From Candidatus Poribacteria bacterium (lineage in GTDB: Bacteria > Poribacteria > WGA-4E > PCPOR2b), in the NCBI GenBank assembly GCA_022822005.1, contig JAJECO010000066.1:1-53240 (forward strand): 53,240 nt of DNA. The letters run 5' to 3'. Positions 44,766 through 52,968 of this stretch are shown here, one piece after another (the stretch's first letter is position 1; the number at the start of each line of letters is the position of its first letter). The notes beneath the pieces are model-generated. The model made no database searches, had not been told where the DNA came from, and saw only the letters and a program-made list of their open reading frames with translations. Both the position numbers and the translations under genes were made by a program.

Positions 44766-44848
44766 AGAGCTACCCTCGAAAAAATGGAGTGCATGAGCTC
44801 CTACGCTTTAGGTGCTACGACTCACCATTCTACCGTCTGGAGATAAAT

Positions 44849-45598
44849 ATGAGCAAATACAAAATTGGCTGTGGCTTGATTATCTACGGCGCCCGCCAGA
44901 ACAGTGACCTTCCCGGTGTACTTGCCGAACTGTCCGCGGCGGGTTACGATGGCATAGAAGCCGGCAATCTCAACAACGGGGATCGCACCCCTGACGAGAT
45001 AAAAACACTGCTTGCGTCGCACAACTTGGAGTTGGCAGGCGTCCATACAGGGTATGGCAGCATCGAACAGTTTGAGGAAGCGGTCCGTTTTACTGAAGCG
45101 ATGGGCTCCCGTTATTTAATGGTCTCCGGCGTTGGCGGACAAGACACACTTGAAGATTACCAGCGTTCAGCAGAGGTCTTCAATGAGGTGGGACACCGCT
45201 GTAATGACGCAGGAATTAAGTTCTGCTATCACAACCACAGTTGGGAATTCAAAGACTTCGGCGGCACGACCGGACTTGTCACGCTGTATGAATCAACCGA
45301 TCCGACGTTGGTTCACGCCTGCGTGGACACTTATTGGGTCCAGCACGGCGGCGAAGATCCCGCTGCGTTCCTGAAGCAGTACGCCGATAGGGTTGCCTAT
45401 CTCCACTTCAAGGACATGTACGCGGACGGCGCTTTTGGCGAAGTCGGACACGGGATTCTTAACTGGGAAGGCATCATGGACGCCGTCAGCGGAATTGATG
45501 CTGAGTGGCTGACAGTCGAACAGGATCGGACGGATAAAACACCGAAAGAAAGCGCCACTATGAGTTGTCAATATATGCGGCAAACGTTAGGTATCTAA
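44849..45598 (+). CDS. Sugar phosphate isomerase/epimerase
   Basis: The 249-residue protein is a xylose isomerase-like TIM barrel: VLAELSAAGYDGIEAGNL, IKFCYHNHSWEFKDFGG (metal His region), CVDTYWVQHGGEDPAAFL, YLHFKDM with GEVGHGILNWEGI, and LTVEQDR, which keeps the last Glu. This is the layout of 2-keto-sugar epimerases and inosose dehydratase/isomerase-like enzymes. GGAGA precedes ATG 44849; an upstream in-frame ATG at 44789 is less likely. The left end of a family A element starts two bases after its stop codon. Substrate unknown. Confidence 0.88.
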   Translation: MSKYKIGCGLIIYGARQNSDLPGVLAELSAAGYDGIEAGNLNNGDRTPDEIKTLLASHNLELAGVHTGYGSIEQFEEAVRFTEAMGSRYLMVSGVGGQDTLEDYQRSAEVFNEVGHRCNDAGIKFCYHNHSWEFKDFGGTTGLVTLYESTDPTLVHACVDTYWVQHGGEDPAAFLKQYADRVAYLHFKDMYADGAFGEVGHGILNWEGIMDAVSGIDAEWLTVEQDRTDKTPKESATMSCQYMRQTLGI

Positions 45599-45600
45599 TA

Positions 45601-45795
45601 CAATGGTAGATTTTACAACTACTTAGACATTCCCACTGCACAGCCAACCCCCTAAATCCCCAACCCCCCTAGCCCCCCTTGTCAGGGGGAAAATATGGAA
45701 GAAACCAATTGGGGAAACTTGTCGGGGGGACTTTGGAAACCTCTCGAAGGTCGGAGTTATGGGTAATGTTTACTTATTTCTATAATTCACCATAA
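45601..45795. mobile_element. Family A inverted-repeat element, copy 3
   Basis: Left end CAATGGTAGATTTTACAACT (from 45601) and right end GGGTAATGTTTACTTATTTC ... CACCATAA (45761-45795) are imperfect inverted repeats over about 34 bases. The core has ACCCCCTAAATCCCC, TGTCAGGGGG and GGTCGGAGTTA blocks. It starts two bases after a stop codon and ends 14 bases before ATG 45810, so it fills the whole intergenic space. It contains TATAAT at 45781-45786. Confidence 0.7.
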
Positions 45796-45809
45796 TTAAG
45801 GAGAATAGT

Positions 45810-46178
45810 ATGAGTTCAGCAACCCTTACCAATGCTAACGAAGGGGAAGCACTCCAATTCCCGTGGGGTGCGATTAAGTGGCTATGCAACGATGAAATCG
45901 ATCCGGGCGCAGAGATGACCTTTGGGATTGTTTATCTCAACGCCGGCGAAGGCAATCCACTCCACTACCACCCGAATTGCGAGGAACTGATTTATGTGCT
46001 TTCGGGACAGTGTGACCACCAACTCGGCGACGAAGTTATCCCGTTGAAAGAGGGATCGATGTTGCGGATTCCGCAAGATGTGAAGCACAACGCGGTCAAT
46101 ACCGGTTGGCAGCCTGTAACAATGATCATCTGCTATTCGACCGGCGACCGGCAAACTATCTTTGTTGAGGACGAATAG
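45810..46178 (+). CDS. Cupin domain protein
   Basis: This 122-residue protein is a single cupin domain. Motif 1 is HYHPNCEELIYVLSG (metal His, His and Glu) and motif 2 is PQDVKHNAVNTG (His). Single-domain cupins bind a metal and serve as isomerases, oxygenases or sugar-binding proteins. AAGGAG precedes the ATG; this leader is formed at the right end of the family A element. It follows a sugar isomerase-like gene and precedes trpF, so a role in sugar metabolism is possible but not shown. Confidence 0.9.
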   Translation: MSSATLTNANEGEALQFPWGAIKWLCNDEIDPGAEMTFGIVYLNAGEGNPLHYHPNCEELIYVLSGQCDHQLGDEVIPLKEGSMLRIPQDVKHNAVNTGWQPVTMIICYSTGDRQTIFVEDE

Positions 46179-46205
46179 TATTATTCCAATTCTGGACCAA
46201 CGCGT

Positions 46206-46895
46206 ATGACTTCTAACCGATGCAAGGTGAAGATTTGCGGGACGACAAGTGTCTCTGATGCACGCATGGCAGCAGATACTGGTGCGGATTATTCGGGCAT
46301 CGTCGTCGAAGTTCCTTTTTCTGAGCGATCCGTCTCTATTGATTCCGCCGCAAAGATCACGCGACAAACACCGATTCCGACCGTTATCTTGGTGTTTGAT
46401 CGCCCCACCGATTGGGTAAAAACGGCAGCGGCACAGATTAAGCCGTTCGCAATCCAGCTGCTTGGACACGAATCACCTACGCAGGTCGCAAAGCTCAAGA
46501 AATCCGTACCCTGCGAGGTCTGGAAGTCGCTGTTTCTGCCCACCGAGAGCGAGCCGGGGGCTGATGAAGACACCATCTCCGCACAGATAGCAGCACACAT
46601 AGACGCGGGTGCAGATGCGCTCTTATTCGATACCGCCGAGGTCAAGGATGGCAAAGCGCGATTCGGTGGTACTGGCAATCAGAGCGATTGGAATCTGAGT
46701 GCCCGACTGATCCAAGCCTGCAAAGTACCTGCGTTCCTGTCTGGCGGGATTCGCCCGGAGAACGTCAGGACAGCGATCGAAACTGTCCGCCCGTTTGGGG
46801 TAGATCTCTGTTCTGGGGTTGAGGCGTCGAAAGGGATTCGTGACCGGTGGAAGTTAGAAAAGCTGATGGAGAACGCCCAATCGGTTTCTGGGTAG
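46206..46895 (+). CDS. trpF: Phosphoribosylanthranilate isomerase
   Basis: The 229-residue protein is a TrpF-type barrel: VKICGTTSVSDARMAADTGAD with the catalytic Cys, DALLFDTAE with the catalytic Asp, GGTGNQSDW, and LSGGIRPENV plus GVDLCSGVEASKGIRD, which bind phosphate. TrpF converts N-(5-phosphoribosyl)anthranilate to its aminodeoxyribulose form in tryptophan synthesis. It stands apart from other trp genes. The loop VVEVPFSERSVS after the first motif differs from the usual SPR pattern, so a related isomerase activity is possible. No clear ribosome binding site; it begins 27 bases after the cupin gene. Confidence 0.85.
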   Translation: MTSNRCKVKICGTTSVSDARMAADTGADYSGIVVEVPFSERSVSIDSAAKITRQTPIPTVILVFDRPTDWVKTAAAQIKPFAIQLLGHESPTQVAKLKKSVPCEVWKSLFLPTESEPGADEDTISAQIAAHIDAGADALLFDTAEVKDGKARFGGTGNQSDWNLSARLIQACKVPAFLSGGIRPENVRTAIETVRPFGVDLCSGVEASKGIRDRWKLEKLMENAQSVSG

Positions 46896-46899
46896 CCCA

Positions 46900-47241
46900 T
46901 CAATCCCCCTGCGAGATCCGCTCAACATGCTCCTGCACGATCTCGTCTGGCGCACATTTGATGAACAGCCACGCACCGGGAACGAGGATCAGGAAGATAC
47001 CGATGATGAGGTCGTCGGTATATCCGAGGATCGGGAAGATATCGGGAAGAAAGTCTAAACGCAGAAACAGGAAGTAACCCACCGCAAATGCGATTGCGAG
47101 CACTTCAAAAATTATGAGAATTGCTTTCCGGTAGATTGGGACGCGCGCATCCCAAAATAGCCGCCACGCCAATCTCACGAAATTTGGCAAGTGGTAGAGA
47201 AAACGCAAGAACCGAAATGATTTGGGAGTCCGTCCAAACAT
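46900..47241 (-). CDS. DUF1232 family membrane protein
   Basis: This 113-residue protein has the DUF1232 (YkvA-like) signature: FLRLDFLPDIFPILGYTDDL with the P-D-x-x-P and DD positions, followed by a hydrophobic helix IIGIFLILVPGAWLF. A second hydrophobic segment lies at about 38-58. The family is widespread and uncharacterised, probably in the inner membrane. It is convergent with trpF. Confidence 0.85.
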   Translation of the reverse strand: MFGRTPKSFRFLRFLYHLPNFVRLAWRLFWDARVPIYRKAILIIFEVLAIAFAVGYFLFLRLDFLPDIFPILGYTDDLIIGIFLILVPGAWLFIKCAPDEIVQEHVERISQGD

Positions 47242-47299
47242 AACCTGTCACATCTCCAACCTATATTCAAAAATCCCCTGATAATCGAGCAAACCTTTA

Positions 47300-48145
47300 T
47301 CAAAAAGCATCCACTAAACGTAATCTGTCCTCCTCAGCTGTCCAGAGTTCCGCTTCTGTATACACTTGGGGAGGCGAAAGTTTTTCAGCCGGCAACTCCC
47401 AGTCAGGTCGAAACTGTTGAATTAGCGTCGCGGCGTTCTTGTGAGCGATCCGATCGCGGCTTTCTTCGTCGATGTTCGCCGACTCCAAATCGGCTTGGAG
47501 GATACGGTAATCGTAATAAGGCGCGTCCCCACCAAACATCAGCCGTTCATTCCCTACTTGATTGATTAGCCCAGCGAAGTCCCATTTGGAATCCGCCCCT
47601 TTTGGCACCTGTACGATTTCAAACCAGACATTTTCCAAGTCCCTGCAAACCTCTACCGCTTCAGGATCAGCATGTTGGATGAAAGTCAGATTGGGGAAAC
47701 GCCGTGCAATCGACGCCGTCTTCGCGGCTGTTTCATGTAAGAGGCAGAGTCCTTTCCACATCGCTGCAACTTCAAGAAACGGATAAAGTCGCCTTTCGGG
47801 TGACACGCCGCCCGGATGCCACATAACGCCCATCAGGCCGTTCTCTGTCAGTTCGCGCTCCAACGCTTCTACGCCAGCGACTCCGTGACGGATTTCAATA
47901 AGTGCGAGCCCAATCGGAAACCGGTCCGGGAATTGACGGCACGCTCTTGCTATCACAGCGTTCTGGTCACGTGTATCGAGGACACCTCGCGCTTGTAGGC
48001 TGCCAACGGCGGTGGGTCCAATAATGGCGGCGGCGATACCAGCTGAAGCCATCCGTCCCAGACAGAGACCGGTATTCTGCCCTGCAATTGGGTCATAGGT
48101 TATGCTCATACCGATATGGCAATGGATATCAATGTAATGCCGCAT
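47300..48145 (-). CDS. Amidohydrolase-2 family protein
   Basis: The 281-residue protein begins MRHYIDIHCHIG, with the HxH metal motif (His9 and His11) at the end of the first barrel strand. Later blocks are LLHETAAKTASIARRFPNLT, FIQHADPEAVEV and FGGDAPYYDY (metal Asp), as in PF04909 enzymes (ACMSD-like decarboxylases and lactonases). It would act on a cyclic or aromatic carboxylate or a lactone in the cytoplasm. GGGAAG precedes the ATG. It is followed upstream, on the same strand, by a Gfo/Idh/MocA and an M19-like gene, probably one operon. Confidence 0.87.
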   Translation of the reverse strand: MRHYIDIHCHIGMSITYDPIAGQNTGLCLGRMASAGIAAAIIGPTAVGSLQARGVLDTRDQNAVIARACRQFPDRFPIGLALIEIRHGVAGVEALERELTENGLMGVMWHPGGVSPERRLYPFLEVAAMWKGLCLLHETAAKTASIARRFPNLTFIQHADPEAVEVCRDLENVWFEIVQVPKGADSKWDFAGLINQVGNERLMFGGDAPYYDYRILQADLESANIDEESRDRIAHKNAATLIQQFRPDWELPAEKLSPPQVYTEAELWTAEEDRLRLVDAF

Positions 48146-48168
48146 GTTCTTCCCTTTTCTGCCTTCGA

Positions 48169-49233
48169 TTATCCTCTTTTTAGCGATTTGAGATCAACCG
48201 CCTGTCTCCGTTCAGTCGCCCTCCGTGCGGCTTCAATGATCGCGAGATTGTGTCGCCCGTGTTTCCCACTGATCGGGAGCTCCCTGCCTGAGGCGAGGGC
48301 ATCAAACGTTGCAGCAAAATATCCGACGTGCCCGGTAGAGTCGTTGAACTCTGGATCCGCTCGTCCGGGAATTTCGAGATGCTGCCAGCTATCTGTTCGG
48401 GTATAACGCATCAGTGAATCGGCCAGATTCTTCCGATGCCTGATTCGGAGCGAACCGTCGTTTGTGTGGACTTCACACCATCCGGTATCAATGTCAGGAA
48501 CACACCACGCACTGGAAACTGTGGACACGGCACCGTTCTCATGTTCGCAAAGCAGCATCGCAATATCATCCACGTCTACATCAATACTTAAGGTCTTGAC
48601 GCGTGCCTCAACATATCGCGCTGGCGAATCCATTAGGGCATTTACGGAATAGATTTCGTGATACGAGGAGTCACCGATACATCCTCCGCCTTTGGCTTTG
48701 CTCGCACGCCACGCTTGGGCGGGGTCTGAATGCTCCGTTGAGAAATCCGCCGGTTTAAGCCCCATTCCTGTGGCGCGCCCAAAAATCGATGCCCCCAGTC
48801 TCGCACGTTGGGCAAACCCCTCCTGCATCGCGAGTGTGTACAGATAGTTGTGTACGACACCGTAGGACACATTGTTGCGCTCAACAGCATCAAGGATTGT
48901 ATCAGCCTCCGCCAATGAGGTTGCCATCGGCTTTTCCGATATGACCGCCACGCCTGCTGATGCCGCTTCGACAGCGTGTTCGGCATGGAGGAAATGCGGT
49001 GTGGCGATCGTCACCCCATCGATTTCAGCGTTCGCCAGCATGTCGCGGTAATCGGCGAACTGCTGATCGGAGGGCACATCAAAAATCTGTCCGACCTGCC
49101 GTAGATTCTCCTCAAGCACATCCGCTATCGCAACCACCTTGACGATATCCGTCAAAGCTCGATATGCACGGGCATGATCCAGTTGGACGATTCCGCCACA
49201 GCCGATTAATCCCAAACGAATCGGTTTTGTCAT
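48169..49233 (-). CDS. Gfo/Idh/MocA family oxidoreductase
   Basis: The 354-residue protein has an N-terminal Rossmann domain with GLIGCGGIVQLDHARAYRAL and GVTIATPHFLHAEHAVEAAS followed by ISEKPMATSLAEAD (the conserved E-K-P motif), and a C-terminal alpha/beta catalytic domain (GGGCIGDSSYHEIYSVNALM). Members oxidise or reduce a sugar, inositol or related polyol with NAD(P). GAGGAG precedes the ATG. The substrate is open. It is next to an amidohydrolase and an M19-like protein on the same strand. Confidence 0.93.
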   Translation of the reverse strand: MTKPIRLGLIGCGGIVQLDHARAYRALTDIVKVVAIADVLEENLRQVGQIFDVPSDQQFADYRDMLANAEIDGVTIATPHFLHAEHAVEAASAGVAVISEKPMATSLAEADTILDAVERNNVSYGVVHNYLYTLAMQEGFAQRARLGASIFGRATGMGLKPADFSTEHSDPAQAWRASKAKGGGCIGDSSYHEIYSVNALMDSPARYVEARVKTLSIDVDVDDIAMLLCEHENGAVSTVSSAWCVPDIDTGWCEVHTNDGSLRIRHRKNLADSLMRYTRTDSWQHLEIPGRADPEFNDSTGHVGYFAATFDALASGRELPISGKHGRHNLAIIEAARRATERRQAVDLKSLKRG

Positions 49234-49313
49234 TATAGCTCCTCATCAGGCTCGAGCGCACAGTTGATAATTATACCCTTTTAGACAGGGAAGATAGTCA
49301 GGCCACAGGAAGT

Positions 49314-50534
49314 TTAGCTCGCTAAGACAGCCCGAGCGACGCGGAGTACATTTCCGCTGAGAATCTTCTGGATATCGCTGTCCGAATACCCCCGCTGCAC
49401 GAGACCAACTGTAAAGAGGGGCCAATTGGTCCATGCCAAGCTCAATTTCTGACTTGGCTGTTGGAACTGCGATGAAAACATCGGATCATTCGGGTTCCAG
49501 AAATATTCCCACCGCTTTCGCCCTGCACTCCGTTTCGGAATCCGCTGCTGCGCTTCGCGGCTCCCAGAGGAGGTGTAAGCCACATCCGTCCCAATCGCAA
49601 CGTGGTCTACACCGAAGGTTTTGGCAGCATAATCGACATGTGATAGCAGCGCACTGATGTCGCCGCTGCCGCCCAGAAACGCAGGAATCGCACAGATACC
49701 AATATAACCGCCGGTATCTACTATCGCACGGATGACCTCGTCCGGTTTGCAGCGGTCGTGCACGTTCACCGCACAACAACCGGAATGGCTCGCTACCATT
49801 GGACGCGCTGACGTCTGGGCCGCTTCGAGACTGGTTTGCCAGCCCGAATGCGCCACATCCACAATCACACCGACGCGGTTCATCTCCGCAACAACCGCCC
49901 TGCCGAAATCGCTTAATCCTCCGTTCGCCGGTTCTGCACATCCATCGCCAATCATGTTACGCCGATTGTAGGTGAGGTGCATGATACGGATACCGAGTTG
50001 GAAAAAGATGCGGACATACCGTAACTCCTCCTCGACCGAAACCCAATCTTGAGGCAATGGCACACCGTTCCCGCTGAAATATAAGCAGTGCCTATCCGCC
50101 TCCTTCGCCGCAACGATATCGTCCGGCGTAACCGCTTTCTGGATAAAGTCGCGCATCATGTCTGTGGCGTAGGTGAAACGCGCCAGACGCTTGACGAGAC
50201 GGAGTGCCGACTGTCCTTCCTCCCCAGCGTTCTGCACAATACAGGTCACCCCGGCAGCTTTCCACGCGTTCATAAACTCCTGTTTCTCTCGCTCATCGGT
50301 AACATATCGGGTCATCGACATATCTTCTGTCATGTCCCGAATCTCGACCTCCGACGCGCTGGCTTCGACGGCGGCTGCGATAGCCTCCCCATCGACAGCG
50401 GCACGTGGCGCGAACCCGTATGAATCACAGACAATCGAGTTTTGGTGGAGCTCCATACCGTGTTCTATATCGCGCCGACTCGGTTTTAAGATGTCCAACG
50501 CCACGTCCCGGGCGCCCTGGATTGCTTCGTTCAT
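49314..50534 (-). CDS. Divergent M19 (membrane dipeptidase-like) protein
   Basis: The 406-residue protein keeps the renal-dipeptidase barrel outline: LGIRIMHLTYNRRNMIGDG, GGLSDFGRAVVAEMNRVGVI, VDVAHSG (His229), VASHSG (His250) and VAIGTDVA (Asp317). However, the DGHxD-type first motif is replaced by CDSYGF (about 36-41) and the bridging Glu block reads YFSGNG (Ser154), so His, Asp and Glu ligands are missing. It may be inactive, have a different metal site, or use other residues. GGAGG lies six bases before the ATG. There is no signal peptide, whereas many M19 proteins are secreted. Confidence 0.82.
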   Translation of the reverse strand: MNEAIQGARDVALDILKPSRRDIEHGMELHQNSIVCDSYGFAPRAAVDGEAIAAAVEASASEVEIRDMTEDMSMTRYVTDEREKQEFMNAWKAAGVTCIVQNAGEEGQSALRLVKRLARFTYATDMMRDFIQKAVTPDDIVAAKEADRHCLYFSGNGVPLPQDWVSVEEELRYVRIFFQLGIRIMHLTYNRRNMIGDGCAEPANGGLSDFGRAVVAEMNRVGVIVDVAHSGWQTSLEAAQTSARPMVASHSGCCAVNVHDRCKPDEVIRAIVDTGGYIGICAIPAFLGGSGDISALLSHVDYAAKTFGVDHVAIGTDVAYTSSGSREAQQRIPKRSAGRKRWEYFWNPNDPMFSSQFQQPSQKLSLAWTNWPLFTVGLVQRGYSDSDIQKILSGNVLRVARAVLAS

Positions 50535-50629
50535 GCACTACCTCCGACGATCTATTGTACCAAATATATCGTAAGGATTTTATCATAGATTGGGTGGGGA
50601 ATACTATCAAAAAATGGCGGGGTTGAGAC

Positions 50630-50658
50630 TTGACACACACCCAACGCGGATATATAAT
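50630..50658 (+). promoter_or_regulatory. Perfect consensus sigma-70 promoter
   Basis: TTGACA and TATAAT are separated by 17 bases, about 45 bases before ATG 50705. Confidence 0.85.
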
Positions 50659-50704
50659 GGCATCGTCATAATTCAACCTTATCGGATGGAGGCGTTACTA
50701 CCCT

Positions 50705-51754
50705 ATGAAAACCTACGGATTTGGAATTATCGGCTGCGGCATGATTTCCGATTTTCATTCAGCGGCGATTGCAGAACTTGAGGGCGGGAAATTGGTCGCT
50801 GTCAGTTCAAGGAACGAAGAAAACGGAAGACGGGTGGCGGATCGTTACGGTGTGGATTGGTATCCCGACTACAATGAGATGCTGAAGCGTCCCGATCTGG
50901 ACGTGGTCTGTATCTGTACACCAAGCGGTGCGCATCGGGACCCAGCGGTCGCTGCAGCAAAGGCGGGAAAGCATGTTATCGTCGAAAAACCGCTTGAGAT
51001 TACTCTGGAACGTTGCGATGACATTATTCGCGCGTGTGATGAGTCAGGGGTACGTCTGTGTGCAATCTTTAACTCGCGCTTCACCGAAGGCAGCCAACTG
51101 GTCAAGAAGACGATCGAAAGCGGTCGTTTCGGGGTAATTACTTTGGGCGACGCCTACATTAAGTGGTTTCGTACGCAGGAGTATTACGATAGCGGCGGGT
51201 GGCGAGGGACGTGGGCACTCGATGGCGGCGGCGCGTTGATGAATCAGTCGATCCACGCAATCGATCTGCTCCAGTACTTCATGGGTCCGGTAAAAGCGGT
51301 GCAAGCGTTTGCCGACACGATGACACACGAACGGATAGAGGTTGAGGACGTTGCCGTTGCAGCGCTCCGTTTTGAGAATGGCGCGTTGGGTGTGATTGAA
51401 GGCACCACAACCGTCTACCCCGGTCTCCTAAAGAAACTGGAGATCTCCGGGAATAAAGGCACTGTTACCCTGGAAGATGAAGATATTATTCGGTGGGAGT
51501 TCGATCCGGACCTGCCCGAGGATGCAGAGATTAGAGAGCAATTCGCCGAGACGCGATCGGGTGGGGGCGGTGCTGCAGATCCCCGTGCGATCAGCCACGA
51601 GAATCACCGTCTGCAGATGCAAAACTTCATCGACGCCATCGAAAACGGGACACCCCATCTTGTCGATGGCCGTGAAGGGCGCAAGGCGGTTGAGATTATC
51701 CTCGCCATCTACAAATCCAGCCAAGAGGGACGGATGGTAGAATTGCCGCTTTAA
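50705..51754 (+). CDS. Gfo/Idh/MocA family oxidoreductase
   Basis: The 349-residue protein has a Rossmann domain (GIIGCGMISDFHSAAIAELE, VCICTPSGAHRDPAVAAAKA, VIVEKPLEITLERCD) and a catalytic C-terminal domain (LDGGGALMNQSIHAIDLLQY, EGTTTVYPGLLKKLEISGNK). The conserved E-K-P motif is intact. Sugar, inositol or myo-inositol-like dehydrogenases have this architecture. It is divergent from the M19-like gene and carries its own strong promoter, so it is independently expressed. GGAGG stands 13 bases before the ATG, which is long. Confidence 0.93.
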   Translation: MKTYGFGIIGCGMISDFHSAAIAELEGGKLVAVSSRNEENGRRVADRYGVDWYPDYNEMLKRPDLDVVCICTPSGAHRDPAVAAAKAGKHVIVEKPLEITLERCDDIIRACDESGVRLCAIFNSRFTEGSQLVKKTIESGRFGVITLGDAYIKWFRTQEYYDSGGWRGTWALDGGGALMNQSIHAIDLLQYFMGPVKAVQAFADTMTHERIEVEDVAVAALRFENGALGVIEGTTTVYPGLLKKLEISGNKGTVTLEDEDIIRWEFDPDLPEDAEIREQFAETRSGGGGAADPRAISHENHRLQMQNFIDAIENGTPHLVDGREGRKAVEIILAIYKSSQEGRMVELPL

Positions 51755-51829
51755 GATGGTTATAGGGACTTGTGTAGCTCGATTTGACAAAACCGGTCCC
51801 GATAAGAGATCTGCAGAAACATTTCGGCC

Positions 51830-51852
51830 TCGGGATATGAATCTCGACCTAC
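51830..51852. repeat. CCTACG-type hairpin module
   Basis: TCGGGAT-ATGA-ATCTCGA (one G-T pair) followed by CCTACA resembles the first hairpin at 19910-19933. Confidence 0.5.
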
Positions 51853-51893
51853 AGTTGACACAGCAAACGCTGTTTTCTCAACAATGGCAGTTA

Positions 51894-52901
51894 TCATTGG
51901 GTCTGTTTGAGCCACGCCCAGGTCGTGAGTGCCTTACCTGCGGGAGCAACTGAAAGAACAGGGTTATACCATGAGGGACAACAGTCATCATGCGGATTAT
52001 TGGTCAGGTTTCGCTGATTACCACCATCGGCATCCATCATGTAGATTTCGAAATTGGGCAAAACACGGCCCTTAGGGACGTGCCCATCCCTATCAGACAC
52101 AAAAGCAATCCGTTTACCGTCCGGTGACCAGGAGGGGGCCCTATCAGCAAATGGATTTTTGGTACGGTTCCGCTGATTCTTCCCATCGGCATCCATCACG
52201 TAGATTTCAAAGTTACCATCCCTAAGGGAAACAAAGGCAATCCGCTCACCGTCCGGTGACCATGAGGGGGCCGAATCATGAGAAAAGGGACCTTGGGTAA
52301 TGTTTTTCTGATTCTTCCCGTCGGCGTCCATAACGTAGATTTCCCTGTTCCCATCCCTACTAGAAGTAAAGGCAATCCGTTTACCGTCTGGTGACCATGA
52401 GGGGGCCGAATCATCAAAATCATTGTTAGAGAGGTTTCGCTGATTATCCCCATCGGCGTCCATAACGTAGATTTGCCAATTTCCAGTTGCAATGTTCCAA
52501 ACCTCACTCGAAACAAAGGCAATGCGTTCACCGTCAGGAGACCATGAGGGGTACCCTGCAGCAAAAGCATCGCCAGTAAGTCTTCGCTGATTCTTCCCGT
52601 CGGCGTCCATAACGTAGATTTCCCAGTGCCCTCCAACCACCCATCGCCTATCCTTACCAGAAGTATAGGCAACGCGCTTACCGTCAGGGGACCAGGAGGG
52701 CGAGTGGTCAGCAGCGGGATGGTTCGTGAGGTTTTGGAGATTCTTCCCGTCGGCGCTCATCACGTAGATGTCCCAATTCCCATCCCCATTAGATGAGAAG
52801 GCAATCTGTGCCTGTGCGTCAGCGGTTATCATTAGCAGGATTAGAACCAATACCACAACGTTAGCTAAAATGGAATGTCCGAGATTATCCCTTCGGTGCA
52901 C
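51894..52901 (-). CDS. Secreted TolB-like propeller protein
   Basis: The 335-residue protein has a signal peptide (about 1-32, MITADAQAQ) and then six TolB/PD40 repeats of about 45 residues, each like PSWSPDGKRIAFVSDRDG and EIYVMDADGKNQ. The last repeats contain a NFEIYMMDADGGNQRNLTNN variant. It would be a periplasmic or secreted propeller that binds other proteins or surface polymers. Translation starts at GTG 52901, with AGGAGG eight bases upstream. A second copy of the same gene type starts downstream of the window edge, next to it on the same strand. Confidence 0.88.
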   Translation of the reverse strand: MHRRDNLGHSILANVVVLVLILLMITADAQAQIAFSSNGDGNWDIYVMSADGKNLQNLTNHPAADHSPSWSPDGKRVAYTSGKDRRWVVGGHWEIYVMDADGKNQRRLTGDAFAAGYPSWSPDGERIAFVSSEVWNIATGNWQIYVMDADGDNQRNLSNNDFDDSAPSWSPDGKRIAFTSSRDGNREIYVMDADGKNQKNITQGPFSHDSAPSWSPDGERIAFVSLRDGNFEIYVMDADGKNQRNRTKNPFADRAPSWSPDGKRIAFVSDRDGHVPKGRVLPNFEIYMMDADGGNQRNLTNNPHDDCCPSWYNPVLSVAPAGKALTTWAWLKQTQ

Positions 52902-52968
52902 CTGCTATTCCTCCTCTTGCCCTAAATCAGTTTTTTATCCTTAAACACAGTTCTTCCAATAATGGAAG

